A DNA stretch of 44,502 bases from positions 1 to 44,502 of the forward strand of contig JAFPYX010000021.1 in the NCBI GenBank assembly GCA_017417585.1. The letters run 5' to 3'. This stretch comes from Victivallales bacterium. GTDB taxonomy: Bacteria; Verrucomicrobiota; Lentisphaeria; Oligosphaerales; Oligosphaeraceae. Below are positions 35,711 through 44,502 of the stretch, piece by piece. The notes under the pieces are model-generated. The model was not told the origin of the DNA, did no database searches, and worked only from the letters and a program-made list of their open reading frames with translations. How positions within the stretch are numbered: position 1 is the first letter of the stretch; each line of letters begins with the position of its first letter. The position numbers were made by a program, and so were the translations under genes.

Positions 35711-38700
35711 ATGACAGACGGCGAATTCAAACACAATCTCGAGCGTTTTTCCAAATTCCTCGACCGGACCTACGAGGATCAATTCACCGAATACGCCTTC
35801 CTCAAGGCGGAAATCGCCGTGACGGACGAGCGGGTGCCGTGGTCCAAGCGCAAGTCCCTCAAATACCGCCCCATCACGGAGGGCGAACGCTGGGGAGGCA
35901 TCTGGCAAAGCGCCTGGCTGCACCTCACCGGAACTGTCCCGAAGGCATGGAAGGGCAAGCCCCTTGCGCTACGGCTCAACCTCGGCGGCGAAGCATTGCT
36001 CTTTGAAGATGACGGCACGCCGCACTGGAGTTTCACCGACTACAGCGTCTTCTTTGAAAACTACCGCAAGGACACCTACCGCTTCGCAAAGCCCGCCAAG
36101 GGCGGCGAGAAGCTCGACCTCTGGGTGGAGGCGGTCTCCAACCACCTCTTCGGCGCAATCCTTCAGGAGGAACCCCATGCGACCCGCAACACCGCCCCCG
36201 AAGGAACCGTCAATCCCGTAATCACCCATCTCCGAGTGGCACTCTTCAACGAAGAACTCTACCACTACCGCATCGAATTCGAGAATCTCCACAGTTTGCT
36301 GGCCAACTACTACAAGCCCGAGGACTACCGTGCCAAACGCCTGATGGTCATCCTCAACCGCGCCTGTGACGTCTATCGCGAGGATCCCGCTCGCGCCGCC
36401 TTGGCCCGCGCCGAACTCAAGCCCGCGCTGAAATGCAAGGCGGCGGCTTCCGCACTCAGCGTGACCGCCGTCGGCCACGCCCACATTGACGTGGGCTGGC
36501 TCTGGCCTGTTCGCGAGTCCATCCGGAAAGCCGCGCGAACCTACGCCAGCCAGCTGTTGCTCATGGACCGCTATCCGGAATACGTTTTCGGCGGTTCCCA
36601 GCCGCAGCTCTACGCATTCGTCAAAGAGAACTACCCTGCCCTCTACGCCCGCATCAAGAAGCGTGTGAAGGAAGGGCGTTGGGAATGTCAGGGCGGCATG
36701 TGGGTCGAAGCCGACTGCAACCTGACCAGCGGCGAATCGCTGGTCCGCCAGTTCCTGCATGGAAAGAACTTCTTCAAAGATGAGTTTGGCGTGGATGTGC
36801 GGAACCTCTGGATCCCCGACGTCTTCGGCTACGCGGCCTCTCTCCCCCAGATCATCAAACTCTGTGGATGCAACTCCTTCGTCACCCAGAAGATTTCGTG
36901 GAACCAAATCAACCACTTCCCGTTCAACTCCTTCCGCTGGAAGGGCATTGACGGAACCGAGGTGGTCACCCACTTCCCGCCGGAAAACAATTACAACTCC
37001 GCCGTGTCCGCCGATATCCTCGCCCAAGCTCAGGACCGCTACAATGAGGCTGGCATCCACAATGAGTTCCTCAGCCTCTTTGGCATCGGCGACGGCGGCG
37101 GCGGCCCCAAGGAAGATTACGTCGAACGCGCACTCCTCAACAAGGACCTGGACGGTGTGCCGCATGTCAAGATGGGACGGGCGCAGGATTTCCTTGACCG
37201 GCTGGTCGCCGCGCAGGACAAGTTGCCCATCTGGAACGGCGAGCTCTACTTGGAGATGCACCGCGGAACCCTGACCACCCAGAGCCGCACCAAGCGCAAC
37301 AACCGGAAACTTGAGCAACGCCTCGCATTGACGGAGTTCATCCTTTCAAGCCTGCCCGCGGAGGACTACCCGCGCAAGGCACTTGACTATATATGGAAGA
37401 AGTTGCTACTCAATCAATTCCATGATATTTTACCAGGTTCCTCCATCGTCCGGGTGTATCAAGTCACCGAGAAGGAGCACGCCGAGTGCCTCGCCCAAGC
37501 CGCCGAACTGGTGGCTGACGCCGGCAAGAAGCTCCTCAAGAAAGACGCGGACGCGGTGACTTTCGTGAACACCCTCTCCACCGACTACACCCGCCCCGTC
37601 GAACTGCCCGCCTCCTGGGCGAAGGCGAAGGTCACGCTGGACGGCAAGGCAGTTCCCACCCAAGTCGAAAAAGACGGGCGCGTCTTCGCACTAGCCACTC
37701 TCCCCGCCGACTCCTGGACTACCCTGAAACGCATCGTCGCCAAGACCGCGACCGCCGCCAAGGCAGATGCCAAACTCGTGCTTGAAAATGATATCGTGCG
37801 CTACGAATTCAATCAGGATGGCCGCATCGTCTCCGCAAAATGCGCGAAGACTGGCATTTCACTGCTTTCGGGCGAAGGCAATGTCCTGAATCTCTACGCG
37901 GACTTCCCGACCACCTACGATGCCTGGGATGTGGAGGTCTAGCTCCAGAAGGAATACATCGAGAGCGCACATGCGACCGCCAAGGCGGTCCGTGAGACCG
38001 GCGCGGTGCGTTCAACCCTGCGCTTCAAGCTCGCCATCGGCAATTCCACCATCGAGCAGGAGGTCTCCTTGGCTCCCGGCTCCAGCCGCCTGGAGTTCCA
38101 TACTGTCGTGGATTGGCACGAGGAGCGCAAGATGCTCCGAGTGGCATTCCCCACGTCTGTCCTGACCAGCGAGGCGACCTACGACATCCAGTACGGCTAT
38201 CTCAAGCGCCCCACCCACGCCAATACCAGCTGGGACGCCGCGAAGTTCGAGTGCTGTGGACAGCGCTACGTGGACCTCTCCGACACCCAGAATGGCATCG
38301 CCCTGCTCAACGACTGCAAATACGGCCACCGCATCCAGGGTTCGACCATCGACCTCGGACTGCTCCGCTCGCCTAAGTTCCCTGACTACCACGCTGACCA
38401 GGGCCGCCATGAATTCACCTACGCACTGCTGCCCCACCGGGGCGCCCTCGTGGACTCCAATGTCGGCATTCAGGCAGCCCAGCTCAACCGCGAACCTTGG
38501 CGCTTCGACGGCCTCGCAGGCCAGATCGAGGCGCCGGTCAGCGTGACCGGCAAGGGTGTCTCGCTGGAAGTTCTCAAGCGTGCGGAGAAATCCGACGCAT
38601 TGGTGATCCGCATCGTCGAAACATTGGGCCAGCACTCCACGGGCACGCTCAAGCTCGCCAAGTCCGCGAAGCTCAAGAAGGTCACCGTGACCAACGCCAT

Positions 38701-38797
38701 CGAATGGACCGACGAAGGCGAACTCAAGCCTGGCAAGGACGGCGCCTACGCGCTCGCCCTCAAGCCCTTCCAGATCCTCACGCTGAAACTGCAGTAG
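35711..38797 (+). pseudogene. alpha-mannosidase GH38, interrupted by an in-frame TAG
   Basis: Residues 1-743 read as a GH38 enzyme, then TAG at 37940-37942. The same frame continues without a shift to TAG at 38797. Full length would be 1028 residues, normal for bacterial GH38. HAHIDVGWLWP gives zinc ligands His258 and Asp260. GGMWVEADCNLTSGESLVRQ gives nucleophile Asp335. The catalytic barrel and helical domain precede the stop, while the C-terminal beta domains (SVTGKGVSLEVL, FQILTLKLQ) follow it. The break falls right after TYDAWDVEV, inside the first beta domain. Both parts remain well conserved, so the mutation is recent, a sequencing error, or read through. TAG ends several neighbouring genes, so general amber recoding is unlikely. 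No signal peptide is seen. Confidence 0.85.
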
Positions 38798-38840
38798 GCC
38801 GCTTTGGTCCTCGTCCGCGCCGCGGGCGGGCTTTCCACTC

Positions 38841-39725
38841 ATGCCCTTCACCGCTTCCTCCCCGCGCAATGACCTCTTGACGCCTGAAGTGCTGAATCGC
38901 CTTGGGCGTCTTGAACTCATTGCACACCAAGCAGTGACTGGGATGCTTCAAAGCGGTATCCACCGCAGTCGGAACCTGGGTTCAGGGCAGGAGTTCGAAC
39001 AATATCGGCGCTATGTTGCAGGCGATGACCTGCGTCAGGTTGACTGGCATCTGTTTGCCCGCAGCGACCAGCTTCATTGCCGGATTCAGTCACCGGACAC
39101 CGCCGCTCGCGTGGCAATCGTCCTAGACACTTCGGCCTCCATGGGCTACCAGGGCTCCGTGTCCTCCTGTACCAAACTACGTTGCGCAAGCATCGTGGCG
39201 GCCTGTCTGGGATATCTGGCCGAACGTCAAGGAGATGTCATTGGACTCTTCACGTATGGCGGTGAACGCTACAATCTGCCGCGGCTCTCCTGCAGCGAAC
39301 TTTGCCAGCGGCTGAACGTCATTTCTCCGTCTGGCGGTTCCCATTCCATTGAATGCCTCGGTACCGCTTGTGATTTCATTCACGGGCGTGGAATCGTCGT
39401 GTGGCTATCAGATTTTCTCGGCGAAGAGCCTACTGTCGAGACCACCCTCCGGGCATTCCAGGTCTCGGGAAAGGCATGCTATGCCATCCAGATTCTGGAC
39501 TCCGACGAACTGGACATGCCTCTTCACGGCACCCGCAGGTTTGAAGACCCGGAAGAGGCGCGAGATATCACCACCGACCCGGCTTCGATTCGGGAAGACT
39601 ATATTTTACGTATGAAAGCATTCCTTGGGACTATCCAGGAGGCCTGCCTGCGACAAAACATCCCGCTGGGGCGCTTCACCTCCAAGGACGACCTGGGGAA
39701 GCTGTTGGCCGAGTTTCTGGCGTAG
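38841..39725 (+). CDS. DUF58 domain protein (vWA-like fold)
   Basis: The product is 294 residues. The DUF58 core is RRYVAGDDLRQVDWHLFARS (about 56-75, with GDD at 61-63 and DW at 68-69). A von Willebrand A-like segment follows, with VLDTSASM giving DTSAS at 96-100, resembling a MIDAS. IVVWLSDFLG continues the fold. DUF58 proteins usually pair with a MoxR-family AAA+ ATPase and Bat-like vWA proteins in metal-stress or chaperone-like operons. None is adjacent here, unless they lie outside the window. It follows the GH38 gene by 43 bp on the same strand. Confidence 0.87.
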   Translation: MPFTASSPRNDLLTPEVLNRLGRLELIAHQAVTGMLQSGIHRSRNLGSGQEFEQYRRYVAGDDLRQVDWHLFARSDQLHCRIQSPDTAARVAIVLDTSASMGYQGSVSSCTKLRCASIVAACLGYLAERQGDVIGLFTYGGERYNLPRLSCSELCQRLNVISPSGGSHSIECLGTACDFIHGRGIVVWLSDFLGEEPTVETTLRAFQVSGKACYAIQILDSDELDMPLHGTRRFEDPEEARDITTDPASIREDYILRMKAFLGTIQEACLRQNIPLGRFTSKDDLGKLLAEFLA

Positions 39726-40165
39726 CATGTTAGACTAAATCCATTGACTTTTGAAGGTGGCGGCGGGACTTCACTGTCTAGTCTGTGCTGTATTGTCGCA
39801 CGGAATCATAGAGTTCGACTCACGAATTCAAAAAGGGCGCAGGATTGTGGCTAGGATAACGTGTCCTTGGCCGGACTTTCCTGTTTTCAATTTGTTTTCC
39901 TGTGTCTTTATGGTTGCCAGCGCGTAGTAAATAACAAGAAACAGTAAGAAATTATTGGCGCGATGCGTGTTTTGACAACTTTTCGCACATCGAAGAATTA
40001 CATTAATTCAATACCACATTAGAAAAACTCTTTTCGCATGCGTATTATCCAATGAAAATCAACGGTCAATCATTGATTTCAGGCGGCCATGCCTCCCCCG
40101 TTGACGAATTGCCCCGCGTTGAAACGTCTTTCCCCTGTCATACTCGCGCATATCCCGTTTAACTC
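39726..40165. other. 440-bp intergenic region
   Basis: No gene, tRNA or repeat family is recognised here. The second half is AT-rich. TTGACA at 39972-39977 is a consensus -35 hexamer, with a poor -10 (GAATTA, 39995-40000) 17 bp further on. It may carry the promoter of the lipoprotein operon that follows, but the site is about 165 bp from that start codon. Confidence 0.35.
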
Positions 40166-41560
40166 ATGTCACGCACTTTATTTCCAATTTGTTTTTGCCT
40201 GTGCGCACTGTTGTTAATCTCGGGGTGCCGTTCTTTGGAGCAACAGCTGGCCGAAAGTGAGTCGCTGTTTTTGTCGGGTCAATATCATGTTGCATCTTCC
40301 CCTCTCAAAATTACGCCCCAACCGACATCCAAGGCGTTACTGTCCAATCTCTATCGTGCATCCATTCATCTCATGGATGCCAATTTCGAACAATTTCTCA
40401 ATGACCTGACATTTGCAGAAGCGGGTTTGGAGGAGCAGGATAATGAAACCAACTGGGGCAATCACTACCTTGGCCGTAACTACGATGGGCTAATGGTGCA
40501 GACCTATCGCGGCCTAGCTTACCTATTTCTAGGCAAGCCCGACTATGCACGGGTGGCCTTTAACCGTCTTGAACTTCGTCAAGGCGAAATTTCCCGACGG
40601 AATCGACGTTCCATCGAGAAAACCCAGAAGGAAATTATCGCTGAACGAAACAATCCCCAAAACCGAGACTCTCTGATTTACCTTGACAAGGTTTCGGAAG
40701 ATTCCAACAACCGCGCCAAGATTGACGGATATCAGCACTTCCTAGACCAATGGGGGGCTTACGCGGATTATGAAAGTCCCATCGGACGCTTTCTCAGCGG
40801 TCTTTTCCGGCTATTCTACATGGAGGACCCAAATGACGCCGAGAAGGCTGTTTTCCAGCTAAAACGTGCCTACGGGATGACCGAATCCGAGGTCGCACGA
40901 CAACTCTATGACTTGGCGGAAATGCTTGCCTCCGGCAAAATTGGCAAGGAATGGCTGGAGAACTACGTGGTAGTGCTTTTCGAGAATGGCATGGGACCGG
41001 TGAAAGAGGAAAACCGCTATGAGCTTTTCATCCCGTTTTATGATCCTGTTTATGTGGGAATTGCCCTCCCCGTGCTTGTCGAGCAAGAGGCTGCATATCC
41101 TCATCTCACCCTCTCCGATGGCAATCAAAGGCTCGGCCAGACCTCTTTACTGTGTAGTATTGACCGTTTGATTGCCTCTGAATTTCGAAAGGAGCAGCCG
41201 TGGATCATCGCAAAGGAAATTACCATGGCAATCATTAAAACCGCACTGCAGATTACCGCCACTGAGGTGGCCAGAAGGAAAAGCGGTGATCTGGCCGCCT
41301 TTTTGGTGGGGATTTCTGGCTCCACCATTTCCTACTACACCACCAAAGCAGATGTACTCGGATGGAATCTTCTTCCCAAAGAATACCAGGCAGCTTTGAT
41401 TCCCCGTCCACACTCTGACATCTTGGTCATATCACCCCCTAATTCCTCCATTTCATTGGCGGAAGTGGCGCTTCCACCGGGACCGACGTTGATCTATGTG
41501 AAGATGCCAAGCGCCGCTCTACCCGCACTTGTCAAGGTGATCGGCCCCGCCGTCAAATAA
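40166..41560 (+). CDS. COG3014-like TPR-type lipoprotein
   Basis: The product is 464 residues. The signal peptide ends in lipobox ISGC (Cys21), so it is a predicted lipoprotein. Residues about 30-260 are helical and TPR-like (SLFLSGQYHVASSPL, TYRGLAYLFLGKPDYARVAFNR, RRNRRSIEKTQKEI). Residues about 285-340 include PVKEENRYELFIPFYDPVYVGIALPV, and a C-terminal domain follows. This pattern resembles the uncharacterised COG3014 family. Such genes often occur beside LpoB- and CsgG-type lipoprotein genes, exactly as seen here. The likely site is the outer membrane, periplasmic face. No Shine-Dalgarno motif precedes the ATG. Function is unknown. Confidence 0.75.
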   Translation: MSRTLFPICFCLCALLLISGCRSLEQQLAESESLFLSGQYHVASSPLKITPQPTSKALLSNLYRASIHLMDANFEQFLNDLTFAEAGLEEQDNETNWGNHYLGRNYDGLMVQTYRGLAYLFLGKPDYARVAFNRLELRQGEISRRNRRSIEKTQKEIIAERNNPQNRDSLIYLDKVSEDSNNRAKIDGYQHFLDQWGAYADYESPIGRFLSGLFRLFYMEDPNDAEKAVFQLKRAYGMTESEVARQLYDLAEMLASGKIGKEWLENYVVVLFENGMGPVKEENRYELFIPFYDPVYVGIALPVLVEQEAAYPHLTLSDGNQRLGQTSLLCSIDRLIASEFRKEQPWIIAKEITMAIIKTALQITATEVARRKSGDLAAFLVGISGSTISYYTTKADVLGWNLLPKEYQAALIPRPHSDILVISPPNSSISLAEVALPPGPTLIYVKMPSAALPALVKVIGPAVK

Positions 41561-41614
41561 TCCCTTTTTTCATCTTGCTTGAAAACCCACCCAAAACAAT
41601 AAAAGGAAATCACC

Positions 41615-42160
41615 ATGAAAATCATCGCTTCTATGCTTTCCATGACCGCTCTGATTCTTTTGGCCAGTTGCTCCAGTCTCCCCCCTGTGGAACTTACTGC
41701 GGAAGACTTTGCCTGGGCCGCCGAACAGACCACCACACAAATGCTTCAATCTCGATGCCTGGACAAGCCGACCGGCGGACGGTATGTCGTGGTCATCAGC
41801 CGTGTCACAAATGATACCAACCAATACATTGACACCGACTTGCTCATCAAGAAAATCCGCGTCTCCATGCTAAACAGCGGAAAGGCCGTCATCACCACCG
41901 CAGTCGGTCTGACCGGTCCGGAAGACGAGATGTCCGCCGGAGTCCGAGGGCTTGGAAACGATGAAAATTTCAATCAGGCTACAGTCGCCGGCAAAGGCAC
42001 AATGATTGCCCCCGATCTGTCGGTCTCTGGAAAGATTATTGAACGCCACCCCAATGCTGGCACCAAATTCGCCACCGTGGAATACTACTTCCAACTTTCT
42101 CTCACAGATATTCGAACTGGCCTGGCAATTTGGGAGGGAGAACAACAAATAACCAAATAA
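41615..42160 (+). CDS. LpoB-like penicillin-binding protein activator lipoprotein
   Basis: The product is 181 residues. The lipobox LASC (Cys19) predicts a lipoprotein. After a short linker, RYVVVISRVTNDTNQYIDTDLLIKKIRVSML and the later FATVEYYFQLSLTDIRTGLAIWEGEQQITK match the LpoB (COG3417) pattern. The YYFQLSLTDIRTGLxxWEG ending is especially characteristic. In E. coli LpoB reaches through peptidoglycan to activate PBP1b; here the linker is short, so the role may differ. A good AAGGAAA ribosome site lies before the ATG. It is 54 bp from the upstream gene and about 110 bp from the downstream one, fitting an operon. Confidence 0.8.
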   Translation: MKIIASMLSMTALILLASCSSLPPVELTAEDFAWAAEQTTTQMLQSRCLDKPTGGRYVVVISRVTNDTNQYIDTDLLIKKIRVSMLNSGKAVITTAVGLTGPEDEMSAGVRGLGNDENFNQATVAGKGTMIAPDLSVSGKIIERHPNAGTKFATVEYYFQLSLTDIRTGLAIWEGEQQITK

Positions 42161-42269
42161 CCTGAGTGCTTTTACGAAAAGACGCAATTGGCGTGCAAAC
42201 GTCTTCCGGTTCTTGACGTCACTTTCAATGCTCTTTAAGGCCTCTTTCTGACAACAGGAGTGGACACCC

Positions 42270-43940
42270 ATGAAGAAAACTTTTTTAACACTTTTTACCG
42301 CACTCTTTACTTGCGGCTGGCTTGCTCTGCGAGCCCAGGAAACTACTGAAATTACCCCAGAGGAAGCCGTTGATTCCCTGCGAAGTCTGCTCACCCCCCT
42401 TATGATTGATGCTTCGGAGTTGGAAGAAAACGACGACGAAATCATCGCAGCAACCATGGCAGACGATGAAGACGATGAAACTGGCGAAGACGACGAAATC
42501 ATCGCAACCACGGCAGGCGATGATGACGATGAAACCGACGAAGACGACGGTGACACTTTTGTTTTTAATGTCGGCGCCACTTCGGATGAGAATGATGACA
42601 ATACTTTGCAAGCAATCCAGGATCAAGCAGATAAAGCAATTCAAGTCATTGAAGACAAGGCTGACGAAGCAAGTGCGGCCATTGATGCCAAAGTCGATGC
42701 CGCAAGTGCCGCCATCAAGGACAAAGTTGAAGCCGCAAACGCCGCAATCGAGGGCAAGGCTGACGAAGCAAGCGCCGCAATCGAAGGCAAGGTTGATGCT
42801 GCCAGTGCCGCAATCGATGCCAAAGTCGATGCTGGCACGTTAGCCATTGACGAGGCAACCGCCAAAGGCAATGAAACCATTGAAAACAAAGTCAACGCAG
42901 CCAGCAACGCACTTGTTGACCAGGCCACCCTGATTCAGCAACAACTCAGCGAGCAATACACACTTACGGTTGAACAGCAACAGCAGGCCGAAGAGGCTAA
43001 ACAAGAAGCGGAACAAAAGATTGGCGAGCTAGATGGTCTGCTCACGAACCGTAAGCGGATTGCCATGATTCCCTTTGCCTGTGCACAGCCGACATTCACG
43101 GCAGGCAATGAGAATATCATTGCAACCTCCATCTCCGATGCCCTGCTCAGTGATTTCAACCAGTTTTTCCTTCAGTCCCCGCGCTTCCGTGTAGTCTCTC
43201 GTCAGGATGATGCGGTCGTGGACAATGAATTGGCACGCATCATCAACAATGCCACAGCAAGCGGGAATTTCAATGAGCTGTATAAAGTCGGCATGGAATT
43301 GAACTTGGACTACGTGCTGGTCGGCTCGGTCAAGCAGTTCTTCATTGCGCCGCCGCAAGTCAACACTGTTCAGCTCACAGGTGCGCACTATGCCTCCGTC
43401 GCCCGTGCAGTGATGGAATTGGATTACCGCATCGTCAACATCGCCACCAAGGAAATCATCTGGGCAGATCACATCTTCATCGATCTCACTCCCGCTGAAA
43501 TCAAGGATGCAGGTAACGACATCGTGACGCTTTACCAGACCTTGAATCAAATGGCTAGCCGTCGGATTGCCGAAGCCATGGATGCCATTGAACCCATTCG
43601 GGTTGTCAAAATTCTGCCAAACGGTCAATTTGTTCTGGATCGTGCAGGAAATTTGATCATCCCCGGTTCGTTCTTCGATGTCTATCGCCAAGGCGATCCC
43701 ATCCTTGATCCATCCACAGGCGAGGAACTCGGACGTCCGGAAGAATTGTTGTCAACCATCCAGATCAAGCGAGTGGACCCAAAACTCTCGTATGGTGAAA
43801 TCGTCCTCGGCAGTGGCGTGATAACTCCCTCTGACGTTGCAAGCGGCATCATCGTCCGCCCTCACCGGGAACCGGTCTATGTGACCCCTCAGGAGACACC
43901 TGCAACACCTCCTGTCATTATGCTTCCCATGGACTTCTAA
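42270..43940 (+). CDS. CsgG-like secreted protein with acidic and hendecad coiled-coil region
   Basis: The product is 556 residues. The SPase I signal peptide ends near LRAQ, so it is not a lipoprotein. Residues about 55-100 are very acidic, with two copies of a DDEIIA unit. Residues about 111-254 are a long coiled coil built of 11-residue units (DEASAAIDAKV and variants), followed by a Gln-rich helix. From about 262 a CsgG/LpoB-type fold follows: RKRIAMIPFACAQPTF, FRVVSRQDDAVVDNEL, LNLDYVLVGSVKQF, VMELDYRIVNIATKEIIWADHI. The tail is a beta-rich domain and a Pro-rich end. In curli systems CsgG is an outer-membrane channel, but no csgA or csgB gene is here and the N-terminal extension is atypical. 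The ribosome site is CAGGAG. Confidence 0.78.
   Translation: MKKTFLTLFTALFTCGWLALRAQETTEITPEEAVDSLRSLLTPLMIDASELEENDDEIIAATMADDEDDETGEDDEIIATTAGDDDDETDEDDGDTFVFNVGATSDENDDNTLQAIQDQADKAIQVIEDKADEASAAIDAKVDAASAAIKDKVEAANAAIEGKADEASAAIEGKVDAASAAIDAKVDAGTLAIDEATAKGNETIENKVNAASNALVDQATLIQQQLSEQYTLTVEQQQQAEEAKQEAEQKIGELDGLLTNRKRIAMIPFACAQPTFTAGNENIIATSISDALLSDFNQFFLQSPRFRVVSRQDDAVVDNELARIINNATASGNFNELYKVGMELNLDYVLVGSVKQFFIAPPQVNTVQLTGAHYASVARAVMELDYRIVNIATKEIIWADHIFIDLTPAEIKDAGNDIVTLYQTLNQMASRRIAEAMDAIEPIRVVKILPNGQFVLDRAGNLIIPGSFFDVYRQGDPILDPSTGEELGRPEELLSTIQIKRVDPKLSYGEIVLGSGVITPSDVASGIIVRPHREPVYVTPQETPATPPVIMLPMDF
42432..42542 (+). repeat. acidic tandem duplication in the CsgG-like gene
   Basis: Two units (42432-42488 and 42489-42542) start with GACGACGAAATCATCGCA and differ by one codon in length. 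They encode DDEIIAATMADDEDDETGE and DDEIIATTAGDDDDETDE. Near-identity suggests slippage or recent duplication. Confidence 0.75.
42630..42860 (+). repeat. 33-bp tandem repeats encoding a hendecad coiled coil
   Basis: Seven 33-bp units encode 11-residue repeats, beginning DKAIQVIEDKA and DEASAAIDAKV and ending DAGTLAIDEAT. A/I residues recur at fixed places, as in right-handed or nearly straight hendecad coiled coils. The six units from 42663 on are clearly related in DNA. Confidence 0.8.
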
Positions 43941-43976
43941 TGTGATGGAGAGCATGTAATTCCCTTGACGGGTTCT

Positions 43977-44004
43977 GCGGCGCCATAAGTGGCGCCGCTT
44001 TTTT
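43977..44004 (+). terminator. intrinsic terminator of the lipoprotein/CsgG-like operon
   Basis: A perfect 8-bp GC stem (GCGGCGCC with GGCGCCGC) and 6-nt loop ATAAGT is followed directly by six T, 36 bp after the stop. This is a textbook Rho-independent terminator. Confidence 0.92.
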
Positions 44005-44383
44005 GTGTCAAACAACCAGGTAAACAAAACGATGCGTAAGAGATAGGTAGCGCTATTCAAACCACTTGACTCAAAGTAGCTTCGCATCTCTGGAATCTGT
44101 CTCTTCCGCGCGGTAACTTTTTGGTAGATATACCGATGACTTGCCTGATGCATGCAAATCACATGAAAACCAATGAAAGGCCAATACCTGTCCATCGGTT
44201 TTGCAAGACTGCCACAAGCCTATCCCAAGAAGGGCACGAAATGACATACAAGGCAATGCGGGAAGGTGGCAGCAAAGCCCTTGGCGTTTCGACCGTGTAG
44301 ACTGGACGCAAGCCGCACGGCATGCCAAGTGCAACAAAGACAGCCGCAAAGGGAATCTTTTCCCCTATATGGTATTGTATGTT
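44005..44383. other. intergenic region, nothing recognised
   Basis: No convincing gene is seen on either strand. Open frames here are short and lack family motifs. A CTATATGGTATTGTATG stretch near 44365 is AT-rich and could hold a promoter for the frame starting at 44384. Confidence 0.35.
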
Positions 44384-44502
44384 ATGGAAATAGATATTTC
44401 CCTGACAGCACTTAGCCCCCCTGCAATTTCAGCTTGGCCTTTCGACCGCGAGGACACCGTACCCACGTATCACGCCACCCTCGTTCTTCCTTCTGGAGAC
44501 AA
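44384..44502 (+). CDS. possible gene start, truncated by the window end
   Basis: An ATG at 44384 opens a frame of 39 codons that runs off the end without a stop, beginning MEIDISLTALSPPAISAW. It follows an AT-rich, promoter-like stretch and switches to codon use like the neighbouring genes. No signal peptide or family motif is visible in this short part, so it may or may not be a real gene. Confidence 0.4.
   Translation, partial: MEIDISLTALSPPAISAWPFDREDTVPTYHATLVLPSGD

Noticed and set aside
35969..37318. Long minus-strand open frame (449 codons) opposite the GH38 gene
   Set aside because: The plus strand has unambiguous GH38 motifs over the same interval; the antisense frame is a composition shadow.
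35711..38797. General amber reassignment explaining the GH38 TAG
   Set aside because: Several intact genes in the window and the tmRNA tag end at TAG, so the codon acts as a normal stop.
39806..39830. GAGTTCGACTCACGAATTC resembling a tRNA T-arm
   Set aside because: No acceptor stem, anticodon arm or CCA can be built around it.
42270..43940. Curli secretion operon
   Set aside because: No csgA, csgB, csgE or csgF-like gene is present and the CsgG-like protein lacks a lipobox; only the fold resemblance is kept.

Overview
The window looks like a chromosomal stretch of a Gram-negative, polysaccharide-degrading bacterium, most plausibly a member of the Lentisphaerae/Verrucomicrobiota (PVC) group. 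This is an inference from gene content: DUF4838 and DUF4434 glycan proteins, a GH29 and a GH38 glycosidase, multi-kilobase secreted modular proteins with RTX, RHS and MBG repeats, and many lipoprotein or SPase I signal peptides. No 16S rRNA or other taxonomic marker is present. No phage, IS element, CRISPR array or tRNA was seen; one tmRNA gene is present.

Layout. (1) 1-9837: the 3' part of a giant secreted protein (beta-helix, Ig-like, CARDB, RHS/YD, lipase-like alpha/beta hydrolase, PKD, Fn3 and C-terminal RTX calcium-binding repeats), overlapping by one base a small secreted protein made of two GWN repeats. (2) 10003-10791: a GIY-YIG nuclease-like protein, strong hairpins and tmRNA (ssrA), all on the minus strand. 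(3) 10893-19015: a glycan/ester-processing block in alternating orientations: GH29 alpha-L-fucosidase, a fusion of an alpha/beta hydrolase with a C45 acyltransferase plus a coupled small membrane protein, a DUF4434 protein and a DUF4838 protein. (4) 19218-26909: a 2563-residue secreted protein with a beta-helix at each end and about 13 MBG repeats between. (5) 27136-39725: a long co-directional run: glnS, a fabG-like SDR gene, a PotD-like lipoprotein gene, gltX, der, maf, cysE, a GH38 alpha-mannosidase gene broken by one in-frame amber codon, and a DUF58 gene. (6) 40166-43940: a three-gene envelope operon (TPR-like lipoprotein, LpoB-like lipoprotein, CsgG-like protein with a hendecad coiled coil) ending in a clear intrinsic terminator. 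(7) 43941-44502: mostly non-coding, with a possible gene start running off the end.

How the parts fit together. Housekeeping translation and cell-growth genes (glnS, gltX, der, maf, ssrA) sit among accessory genes for secreted glycan and ester hydrolysis. The octamer TATATTAT occurs 31-61 bp upstream of four separate transcription units and looks like a shared -10 element. The most unusual objects are the lipase-in-RHS-in-RTX protein with its small coupled partner, the hydrolase-C45 fusion with its membrane partner, and the COG3014/LpoB/CsgG-like operon.
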